A stretch of 19,175 bases of DNA from positions 66,596 to 85,770 of the forward strand of contig NWUY0300004183.1 of assembly GCA_004151065.3 (NCBI GenBank), in the 5' to 3' direction. The notes under the pieces were generated by a model, which saw only the letters and a list, made by a program, of their open reading frames with translations, was not told where the DNA came from and did no database searches. The stretch's first letter is position 1, and each line of letters begins with the position of its first letter. This stretch comes from Larix sibirica (Eukaryota > Streptophyta > Pinopsida > Pinales > Pinaceae). A program made the translations under genes and the position numbers. Below, one piece after another: positions 9,935-18,803 of the stretch.

Positions 9935-12017
9935 CTGATAATTGGATTTATCAATTCTATCCAGCAAGGCAGCATCATATTGATCAAGCCAAAACGTTCA
10001 AAACCACATCGTCCAATCGCATAAGTCCAGCAAAACACCATAGCATTAATACGTCTGAGCAACCATTGGTATAGATAACACCTGTAGCAACAAAAGAATT
10101 TCTAGTTATGGTATTTAATAAAATCACAGTTGTAAATTAAATATTGAAAAATAAATAATAAGCACTCCTACAGAATCTACGATTATGTAGATGTGCTAAT
10201 ATCAACTCATTTAATTACCTTTGATAATTTCAAAAACATACACCTGCAAAACATAAGAGACCAATATAAATTATTTTCAAAATAGATCTATACTATGTTG
10301 AGACCCAAATTTTGGTAGCTCTCCTAGCTTCAGCTAATTTGGCCTTAAGTTTCAAGATCTTAATCATGTGTTGTTCTTCATGTCTTAATAGCTTTTCGTT
10401 TGCAGAAACTAACGTTCTCTTGGCCATCTTATACTTATATTTTCTCACTTTCAAGTCCTGTCATCTATTTACCGAGGATAATAACTCATTTCTCAATTTC
10501 CGGATATCATCTTTTAGCATAATTTTGTTCAACTCATATTTATCAAGCTCTGCTTGTAACTGAGAAAAGTTTGATTCAAATGATCGTTCACAAGATCTTC
10601 TCTTATATTTCTTCGAATGATTCAAAGAATCATTAGTGACTGAAGATTCCATTTTAATTTCCGGACCTGTCTGTTGAACAAGAGATGGGATTCTTGTTAA
10701 CTTGTCTACGGTGGAACTATAATTCCTGATACTCTGTTCTCATGGAAATAAAATAATGGAAACATGTTCCTCTTCATCACTTAGAATTTCAACCAAAGGG
10801 GTTTCTTTACCCTGTCGAATAGTTACCGAGATCGAAACAGTACCCATACTCCTTGTAAATATTCACGAGCTTGATTTAACAGCGGGAAGGCTTGAATGCT
10901 TAGGATCATGTTTAGACTTAGTAAATTCTCCAGGATCCACATCCATTGCATTACATAATTTTCTCTCGTTGTGTGCAGGCATGTTGCAGAGCTTCTTCAG
11001 ACGAAGACGGGCCTATCAGGGTTTCAGAGATTACACGGTTATAACCCTCTGATATCAAACATTCTTCATTATCCTTCTTCTTAGGATTAACATTTTCTGA
11101 TTCAAGATGCTCTAAGGTAGGGTAGGGTATATTGTCGATTTCAGTCCCAGGAGGTTTTCTACGCTTTTGAAGAGTCTTAGAAAGAGGGGTAGGTCAATAC
11201 TGAGTGAGCTCAAAACCATTTTCACCCAAATATTCATTCCAAGACCTTCCTTGTGAAGCTAGATGATACCGAATTCAAATTTTAAGCAATCCATGGTGAA
11301 ACATGCTCCTACCTTGATCCCTAATTGTGTGCTGAACTGTGAATGCCATTTTCTTTAAACTATTAAGCAAAAAGAAAGGTAAATTTAACTTCGACCCTTT
11401 CAAAGCCATAAGAAGTTTGATGTGATATAGATAGACATGGGAGAAACGACCATCACATGAAATATACCTGGCTATAATCTCAAAGCATGTGCGCCACTGA
11501 GTTTTCAAAAATTGACGGGGAAGCTGTATTTGAGGTTTGAATCAGTCGGCAGAGGAAGAATAAATTGTTTCCACTTATTATTGTTAATATTTGCCACATT
11601 AAACTAGCACTCCCCTGTTTGTGGAAGTTTTGTAGCTTTTGCGATGAGATCTTCATCCATAGTTATCTGCAAGTCCCCAATTTGGGAAACATTTCCCTGG
11701 AGGGTTAGGGAAAATTGCCTGCTCACTTCGGAATGATGTCCACTAAAACGCCTAAAGAAGGAACCCCAACCCATATTCTCAAATAATGTTTTTTCCTCAG
11801 GGTCAGCTTCGACCATCTCAAGGCCCGAGACTTCAAAACGACTAAGAGGCACCATTTCATTAACACAATTCTTCTGAATAAGAGTTGATTCCCAGATGGT
11901 CATGAAGATTGAAGGCATCGGAGCCCACAGTGTGGCAGACATTGGCCAAACAATACAACCTTTGCCTAGTTCTCCCATGATCACAACTAAAACCCTAAGT
12001 TCCTTCGTGATAACCAT
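9935..12017 (-). pseudogene. broken coiled-coil gene of a probable retroelement-linked plant family
   Basis: Minus-strand coding remnant with frame changes and stops. From ATG 12017, 137 codons run to TAG 11604; they contain F-x-x-MGWGSFFRRFSGHHSEV and an acidic ITMDEDLIAKATKLPQTGE stretch. A second frame carries 11508-11275 and continues to about 10950 past two stops. A third frame carries about 10960-10293. It starts with a GEFTKSKHDPKH stretch, then an acidic EILSDEEEH segment, then a strongly charged coiled coil rich in K, E, L and R (about 10652-10310) broken by one TGA. Exon-like blocks follow: 10243-10219 and 10081-9935, the latter flanked by CTACAG and GTGCC and coding for QWLLRRINAMVFCW and GFERFGLINMMLP. 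Function unknown. I associate this domain plan with retroelement-linked reading frames in conifers, from memory. It could be an extra frame of the neighbouring Gypsy element or a separate gene. Confidence 0.55.
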
Positions 12018-12681
12018 TGTTTCGAAATGATGAAACTAGGTGGTCGAATTAGGGTCTTTTGATCATAAATAAAACCAACAGCTAACAATATAATTCATAT
12101 GAGTGATTTCGTATGTGATGACTACAAAGAATGACATCAGTGTAATGAGATCAAATAATTCGTATATCGACACGTTGTTTCATGATTAACCATGGATTAT
12201 TGATAGGAGTGAGGTTCAATTATCATGCTTTCATCACCATTAAGAATATTATAATATTTAAGCAACATATCACATAGATATAATTCATCAATAAGCCTTC
12301 ACTTGATAAAATCATAGGTTAAAAGAATTATCTCATAGCCTTTCCAATTGGAGATGTAATCAATGAATTGACCCAAAATATTTAACTTGATAAATCGAAG
12401 GAGCTTAAAATATACAAGTGTAAACTTAATGGAAATAAGATCACAATTTTCATGAGAATATATGTCAACCATACCGAATTAATAGTTCAATTTCATCTTG
12501 GAAAGGATTGCTGACAATTTCATAAAAATTATGTTGATCGAAACTATTAAAATATCATCGCAATATAGTAACATATAGCTCAACAATGCTCACAACATTA
12601 TGAAAAAATATATGAAGCGCATTATTTAACAGTTGCAAGAATTAAATAAGGATTTATGCGAGATAAGGTCTAGAATCAAAT
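12018..12681. other. AT-rich non-coding DNA
   Basis: AT-rich sequence upstream (on the minus strand) of the coiled-coil pseudogene. The 45 nt or so before the pseudogene start includes GACCCTAATTCGACC, but no promoter element stands out. No coding frame or repeat could be supported. Confidence 0.4.
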
Positions 12682-12812
12682 GATACTTCAAATTTAATTG
12701 ACCAATAGTTTCTCTTATTGGGAGTACCTTCAGAATCAAAGATTCTNATACTTCAAATTTGTTTTACCAATAGTTTCCCTTAATTGGGAGTACCTTCAGA
12801 ATCAAAGATTCT
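12682..12812. repeat. 65-bp tandem duplication with an N at the junction
   Basis: Unit 1 (12682-12746) and unit 2 (12747-12812) both run from GATACTTCAAATTT (NATACTTCAAATTT in unit 2) to AATCAAAGATTCT. They share ACCAATAGTTTC and GGGAGTACCTTCAGAATCAA. The only undetermined base of the window, 12747, is the first base of unit 2, where unit 1 has G. Differences are small (for example AATTGACC against GTTTTACC, and CTCTTATTG against CCCTTAATTG). Confidence 0.9.
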
Positions 12813-12817
12813 GAAGG
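12793..12817. repeat. perfect 11-bp hairpin
   Basis: CCTTCAGAATC (12793-12803) and GATTCTGAAGG (12807-12817) are exact reverse complements around AAA. The left arm and loop are part of the 65-bp unit, but the full palindrome exists only at the end of unit 2. In unit 1 the right arm stops after GATTCT, at the N. Confidence 0.9.
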
Positions 12818-12829
12818 CACTACTTAATA

Positions 12830-13330
12830 ATATTATCTCATTGATTGAAGCTCTTGATATCATTTTTTATTGACTAAACAAAAAAAAAGATGGGAAGGTT
12901 GTTGTTTGCCAACAAATGACGATGTATCTAGGAGGACCAATTATCTCTGTTTAGGTTCTTCTAGTAGATGGAGTATAAATGCAGTTACTTGCCTATCTTG
13001 AAAAACCAAATCCTCATTTTTTATTTGCAAATAGATTAGCAGTTCAACTTTATCATAACTTAGCAACTGCAACTAGTTTCCGGCCTCTATTAGTGTTTGA
13101 GATCTTCGAGTGGCATACTCGGTTTCAAAAATTAACATAGTAGGGGCATCTCATCACTACTAAGCATCCAAATAATATAATCATTAATTTCCATTGAATG
13201 AATATAGCGATTAAATTTTTTGATAATAGCTGATAAACCTGTTCCATCCATAATTTAATTAAACAAAGATGTATGCATTTTTTATGTTTTTTTTATTGGT
13301 ATCTTAAATTCAGTTATTTACATAAATGGA
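12830..13330. other. non-coding DNA between repeats, possibly LTR
   Basis: No gene or RNA feature is visible. If the Gypsy element's 3' LTR starts near 14148 on the minus strand, this stretch would lie inside it, but without the other LTR the boundaries cannot be set. Confidence 0.35.
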
Positions 13331-13335
13331 CTGAG

Positions 13336-13810
13336 AGGCATTGCCTTATTTTGGTGACTAAATAACAACAATATCATTCACAAGAACCATCTGAAATGAA
13401 CATGCCAGCTCATTACTGAGACTCCCTATCTCCCGACTGAGGATCGAGAGGCATTTCCTTGGTTTGGTGAACATATATGGAAATGTCAGACAGATGACAC
13501 CCATGATCCTGAACGGATCGGCTCATTACCGAGACCTTCCACTTCCTAATCAACATCGATGTAATTTACAGATTTACATTTTATGATATTTGGATTAATA
13601 CTACTGCCTTGGCTTGGTGACCATACTTGGAAGCACCACTCATGAGGCTTAACTAGACCAAATAGGCCGGATCATTACTGAGTTCTCCTATCCCTTAGTT
13701 TTTTTACTAGGGGCCATATCCTTGGCTAGGTGACCAAATATGGGATGTTGAACTGAAAAGACTGATGAATATGGTTAGGCTGGCTCATTACTGAGACCTC
13801 CTATTCTTCA
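13336..13810. repeat. four-unit 113-bp tandem array downstream of pol
   Basis: Two anchors repeat in step. GGTGA, within a TTGGTGACCA-like string, lies at 13353, 13466, 13616 and 13729. CATTAC(T/C), within GGCTCATTACTGAGACCTCC-like strings, lies at 13411, 13524, 13673 and 13786. The spacings are 113, 149-150 and 113. The middle gap is longer by about 37 bp of unrelated AT-rich sequence near 13561-13597. The units have diverged by substitution but keep their length. The array lies 0.6-1.1 kb beyond the end of pol on the element's strand, in its 3' untranslated region or LTR. Confidence 0.85.
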
Positions 13811-13829
13811 ACCAAACCCTTTTAATCAA

Positions 13830-14431
13830 TTTATATGGAAGGAACATGCCTAAGAGACTCTTCAGATTATAGGGTTGGCTTAAAAATAACTGGCAACATG
13901 GATTTGTAATTTTTTTGAAATTCTCTTCCTTTGAGATTATAACCCACCTATTATTATAGTTACCACATCCTGATTTTTAAAAATAAGGATGAATATAATT
14001 GCAGCAACGAACATTTTGGTGTAACTGCTAATTAGTTTAAAATCTGAGTGACCAGTTTGAACATAGATAAGGCTAGTAACTAAATTCAAACCCAATCATA
14101 TCAAAATACAGAAACAAGGTCTCACCAAAATATCATTATTTATTTACATACTCCTTCCCTGAAGGTGGATTTCAAGTATATACATATGAAAAAAGTGAAT
14201 CTTCAAACAATGGTGATTTGATTTCAGGATCAGAATTTATCTTTTTCAAAATTAATCCTAACTAGCAAGATTATAAGATTGTGGGCTGCTAATTTAAATA
14301 CAGATGGGAAAATAAAACAACAGATTGTATCCTAAGATTAACTTATTTACAAAAAGATGAGATACGAGATTAAAGGAAAACTGTACAAGAATATAGACGT
14401 AATATGTACAAATCATGAAATATCATGCAAA
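13830..14431. other. 3' untranslated region of the Gypsy element
   Basis: Non-coding DNA between the end of pol and the 113-bp array. On the minus strand AGGGAAGGAG (14160-14151) is a candidate polypurine tract, and TATG follows it, so a 3' LTR could begin at 14148. A short inverted repeat ATCCT...AGGAT lies near 13967-13990. Nothing else is evident. Confidence 0.4.
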
Positions 14432-15530
14432 TTATTCGAAGTATTTTTTTAAGATCAGTCCATTACCGAAAAGGTTTCAGGCTGGCCTTCTAAATTTTGA
14501 ATCCTGAAAGTGCTCGGTCCTAACTTTTCTACGATGAGGAAAGGACCGAACCAGAGACGATGAAACATAGTATGTTCGCATTTATCCTCATGTCCCTTAT
14601 CTTATTTGAGAACTAAATCGCATACTTGTAGGTCCTTGTTAGAGGTCATGGATTGGTTGAACCAAGATTTCACGATCTGCTGGTGTTTGAAGAAATGTTT
14701 CTTGGATTTCTCCCTATATTCCTCTAGCTTCATCAATGTGTTGACCCTCCGTTCCATGGAGGGACAGTTTTCTTCCTGAACAGATTGTGTCAATTGTAAA
14801 GAGGGTAAGAATAGGTTGGGAGGAAGAATGGCTTCAATACCATAAACAAAAAAGAATGGTGAATTTCCTATTTCTTATTTGGGAGTCACCCTATCTTCCC
14901 AGAGTGCATTAAACAAGGCAGTGTGCCAGTTTCTGTGGTGTGTAGCAATGGTTCTTTTCAGAATTTTTAATAAATGTTTGTTATTAGATTCGGCTAAGCC
15001 ATTACCCTGAGGGTAATAACTTGCAGAATATCTGATCCTGAAACCCTTCTTTAAAGCGAACTCTGTCAATTCCACAGAGGAGAAATAGGAAGCATTATCA
15101 AATACTAGAGATTCTGGTACACCAAATCTGGTAATAATAAAATATTCTAGAAAAGTGACAACCTGATTGGTGTTTACCATGCGTAAAGGTATAGCTTCAT
15201 CCCAGGGAGTAAAATATTTAGTAGTGGTGATAACATACTTGTGTTTCATGGATGAGGGTGGGTTGATTGGTCCAACTATATCAAGGCCCCACTGCTGAAA
15301 TGGTCTTTCTACTGAGACTGGTTGTAATGGGAAAGCATGATTTTTAACTCTGCCAGCGGTTGTTTGACAGTCTTGGCATTTTCTTGCGTATGCATAAGAA
15401 TCTCTAAATAAGGTAGGATAATAATAACCATCCCTAAGTATTTTATGCACAGTGGTGTCACCCCCAAAATGACCACCAGCAGGGCCAAAGTGCAATTCTT
15501 TTAACACTGACTCAGTTTTGTCTTTCTCAA
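14432..15530 (-). pseudogene. integrase remnant with complete DD35E core
   Basis: Integrase that would insert the element DNA into the host genome. The zinc-binding HHCC set is visible as HFGPAGGH (15492-15469) and CQDC (15378-15367). The core has WGLDIVGPI (Asp 15282-15280), VFDNASYF (Asp 15099-15097) and PQGNGLAESNNK (Glu 14991-14989); 35 residues separate the last two, a perfect D,D35E. After TAA 14877-14875 the same frame continues with a C-terminal segment, a further TAA at 14604-14602, and WFGPFLIVEKLGPSTFRI (about 14550). There is no chromodomain. A last frame change precedes the likely natural end at 14432. This is the best-preserved domain of the element. Confidence 0.9.
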
Positions 15531-15789
15531 GACAACGAAGGAATACGCCAACTGGATTTTTTCTAAAAAGGACATTATTTATCAGCTGATGAGGAGCTGA
15601 TTGTAATCTTAGTGCTCGTCTTTTCTTGGGTTCTAATTTATCCAGAGCACTCCCTATTTCAAGAAAAATACTTATGTCTGAGTACCAAGAATCTTGGGAA
15701 GGAGGGATAAAATAAATTTCCTTTTGCAGAAGAGATTCACTGATGTGGAAATCAGAATTATCAACAGGTAAATGAGTTGATTGAACAGC

Positions 15790-16335
15790 TAATCTACAAA
15801 GACCTTGCCCTTTTATCACTTTGGAAGGATTGATTTCAAGATCATACTCTTGAAGGGGTGCCATCCAAGGAGATCTTTTTTCTCCCAATTCCTTTTGTAC
15901 TAGTAAGTTCCTCACAACAAGATATGGAACAACAACCTTAGTTCTAGATTTCAAGAGATAAGGGTGAAAATGTTTAATTGCTTTAAAAACAACAAAATCT
16001 TGCTTGTCAACTTCGTGATAATTCAATTATGCTCCTTTAAAGCTTGAACTCATGAATGATATGGGGACTTCATGTTCTTGCTGATTTCTTTGATTCAGAA
16101 CAACGACATATGAAATATCCGAAGCAAAGGTATAAAGGGTGAAATCCTTACTAAAATTAGGACTTAGAAGAGAAGGAGATTCAGATATGGCTTCTATAAT
16201 TCTCTTAAATGTCTCCTTTTCATTATTTCCCCAACTAAAGTTAGCAACCCTTTTTATCATGTTTTGTAATGGACAAACAATTTATGAGAAGCCTGGGATA
16301 AATCGTGTAACGAAATTAATCTTTCCCAAGAATGA
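15790..16335 (-). pseudogene. Gypsy-type RNase H-like domain without catalytic residues
   Basis: This region follows reverse transcriptase in the usual place of the native Gypsy RNase H, in the same frame as the integrase, with stops at 16284-16282 and 16029-16027. DFTLYTFASDISY replaces the usual YTDAS motif, with Phe (16128-16126) at the first catalytic Asp. NYHEVDKQDF replaces the NY...EKE motif, and VVPYLVVRNLLVQ replaces the TDH motif. The fold appears kept but the active site does not. Plant elements that gained the extra RNase H commonly show a decayed native one, so this may be a lineage trait rather than damage to this copy. Confidence 0.8.
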
Positions 16336-16338
16336 TTA

Positions 16339-17195
16339 GATGGCTTTCTTATTTGAGGGATAAGCGATCTTGGAAATAGCTTGGGTTCTCTTAGGGTCAA
16401 TCGTAATTCCGTATTTAGAAACCACTAAACCTAAAATAATTCCTTGTGTCACAACAAATATCTTTTTCTTGGGTTTAAGTGATATTCCAAACATCCTACA
16501 ACGTTCAAAAACCTTCCTAAGATGAAGGATGTGGCCAGGTTGATGTTTTGTGAAGACTGGTAACATCATTGAGATAAACAAATACAACATGATTGATTAG
16601 ACCCCTGAATGCTATATCCATAGCTCACTGAAAGGTAGCACCGGCATTAATCAGACCGAAGGGCATTTTCCTATACGCATATGTCCCCCATGGAGTTCTG
16701 AAAGTAGTTTTCAGTTGGTGAGCAGGAGATACTAAGATCTGATTATAACCCGAGAAACCTGTCAAGTAATGACAATGTTTCAGATCTGGAAACCTTTTGG
16801 AGAATCTTCTCCATAGGGGGCACTGGATAATTGTCTTTTTTCGATGACCTGTTAAGGTTACGAAAATCAACAAAAAGTCGGATGTCACCATTCTTTTTGT
16901 GAACCGGTACTAAGTTGGCCACCCATTGAGTATGACGAACTGGGAATATGATTTTAGTTGTTAAGAGTTTATTCAAATATTTTTTAAATGTCGGTTCTAG
17001 TGTGGGGTGCATCTTTCTAAGATTTTGTTGAAATGGTTTTGAGGGTAATTTCATTGGAATTACATGATGCATAATGTGCGGATTAAAGGTTTTAAGGTCG
17101 TCATAGGTCCATGCAAAGATGTCTTTGTATTCCCTAAACAATTTTACAAAGGATGATTTTTTCCAATGAAGAACAATTTGTCCCCAAGTTAACAT
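16339..17195 (-). pseudogene. reverse transcriptase remnant, frame-shifted, YLND active site
   Basis: Ty3/Gypsy reverse transcriptase that would copy the element RNA into DNA. The N-terminal part (17195-16743) has KLLTTKIIFPVRHTQWVANL and LFVDFRNLNR, and ends at SLLD, the first catalytic Asp (16763-16761). The reading then moves to another frame for FSGYNQI, TTFRTPWGTYAYRKMPFGL and INAGATFQ, followed by TGA 16627-16625. The catalytic YxDD motif reads YLND (16576-16565) because its first Asp codon is AAT. A second frame change near 16560 leads into HLRKVFERCRMFGISLKPKK and a TAA at 16338-16336. This copy cannot make an active enzyme. Confidence 0.9.
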
Positions 17196-17609
17196 GTTGA
17201 GGGTTTGAATCTGTCCCTAAATTAACCGTTTCGTATTTCATGCATAAGCTATTTTTTTTACAATTTGGTACAGCTTTAAACTTATACTGTAAGTCATAAA
17301 ACTTCTCCAATTTTAAAACAGAAGAAGGGATAGATTTTATTGTGTCGAGAGCCTTTTATATTGAACAATGAGGATGTATTACCGAAATTTTTTGCAAATC
17401 CTCATCATGAGTAATCTCATCAATCATGGAGCATTTAGAGGTATCTTCTCCTGTTAGAAAATTTAGAATCTACTCATCATCATAAAAAATACGCCAATTA
17501 ATAATGTATCTGGGATTGTTGGTCGAAAAATCAATTCAATTGAAAAAGTGTTCAGTGAAAAATCTTCAGATGGGATTAACTTAGAGGATACATTGACTAA
17601 TAAATAAGC

Positions 17610-17960
17610 CTATTGATTTTGAAACCTTGGGATAGAATTGATGTTAAAAGCTTCAAATCTAGAAATCATATTCCATACTTCCCTTTGATAATCTCAAAGA
17701 TGTTTGGAAACAAAATGGATTGAATTACGTACCTGACGGACTATGATTTCCGAATAACCATAGACTACCAAAACTTTAACGTTCAAGTCTAAGGATTTAT
17801 TTAAGCCTTGAATAAGTGCTTCATACTCTACAATGTTGTTGGTACAGTTGAATTCTAATATGCAAGATATACAAGTTTTGTTTCCCTGTGGATCTAATAG
17901 AATACAACCTGCACCTGCTCCTTCTTTAGATTTTGATCCGTCAAAATATAGCGTCCATGG
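17610..17960 (-). pseudogene. Tat/archaeal-like RNase H remnant, located before reverse transcriptase
   Basis: RNase H type I domain that would degrade RNA in RNA-DNA hybrids during reverse transcription. Visible motifs are WTLYFDGSKSKEGAGAG (first catalytic Asp at 17942-17940), CTNNIVEYEAL (catalytic Glu at 17828-17826) and LVVYGYSEIIVRQV. In the last motif the expected GDS is GYS: codon 17756-17754 is TAT, so the third catalytic Asp is lost. TGA at 17696-17694 and TAG at 17612-17610 break the C-terminal part. In most Tat/Ogre elements I know of, this domain sits after the Gypsy RNase H; here it lies between protease and reverse transcriptase. Confidence 0.85.
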
Positions 17961-18299
17961 TAATCTATTTACAATCACTTTACTATCAATGATATGTACA
18001 TGTATCTCATTTTTTACATTATTTACATCACCTTTTGTCATATCTCCTGGTTTAATGAAAGTTGAATTTGAAATTTCAGATTGCTTAAATGAATTAGTAA
18101 ATGGTGAATTTTCAGCACGTAAATTTCCAAAATCTACTTCATAAGCATAATTCCCCATAATGGAATCAGGGAACATTACCGGTTGATTTGAATCATGCAA
18201 TTCAATCACAGTATGTTTTAGATACCTTTCTCTCCCGATTTTTATTTGATTAGGTTGTCCACTCCTAGGAAGCCATAAAGCTAACCAATTGGTTGAGAA

Positions 18300-18764
18300 A
18301 GATCCATTTAAATTATGAGACCAATCACGACTCAAAAACATACCATAGGCATCTGTAATATCAGCAACTACAATATCAATAACTTGGAAGATCGAAGGAT
18401 TGGTTGCTAATCTAAGTATAACATCTTTTATTTCTCCTAATACCTTTACATTTGATCAGTCAAGCTATGTAATTTGTGTCTCACTTGGAGTAAGTTTTGC
18501 ATGCAGCTTCTTGCAAACAAAACAAGGCATTACGTTGTTGGATGCGCCGGAATCAACCATACAATTATGAATGTTTCGATTATATAATTCTAACGTGAGG
18601 AGGAATGGAGGAGTGGTGGATGTCGAACCTTTTCCTATTAAAGAAATTTTATCAGCTGTCGATTTCTTCTTCATATCTATGTCATTTGATTTGTTACCTA
18701 GGGACGAATTTGAATTATTCGAAGAGCAAGCAACTGTGTTGCTTCTGCTGTTATGGTTACCCAA
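18300..18764 (-). pseudogene. retroelement aspartic protease remnant
   Basis: Pepsin-like retroviral-type protease that would cleave the Gag-Pol polyprotein. The active site VDSGASNNVMP is intact (catalytic Asp codon 18554-18552) and is preceded by PPFLLTLELYNRNIHNCM. A conserved later element, GMFLSRDW, begins with Met at 18341. Between the two the same frame is broken by TAG 18467-18465 and TGA 18458-18456, only two codons apart, so no full protease can be made from this copy. Both changes are one C-to-T step from common sense codons (CAG or CGA). Confidence 0.85.
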
Positions 18765-18803
18765 ATTAGGTGTTATGATAGGACCTCCAGGAATAGGAAA
18801 AAT

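Noticed and set aside
10312-11052. Two plus-strand frames of 83 and 98 codons
   Set aside because: Both lie antisense to the coiled-coil pseudogene, whose minus-strand frames make better sense.
8779-12079. A single LTR from TGTTGGCC (8779) to CCAACA (12079)
   Set aside because: The flanking bases do not match as a target-site duplication, and the stretch would include the coiled-coil pseudogene, which is unlikely for an LTR.
12793-12817. Hairpin as a transcription terminator
   Set aside because: The window is plant nuclear DNA, no transcription unit ends there, and no T-run follows. It is better seen as part of the duplication.
17833-18144. 103-codon plus-strand frame
   Set aside because: Antisense to the RNase H region of the retroelement.
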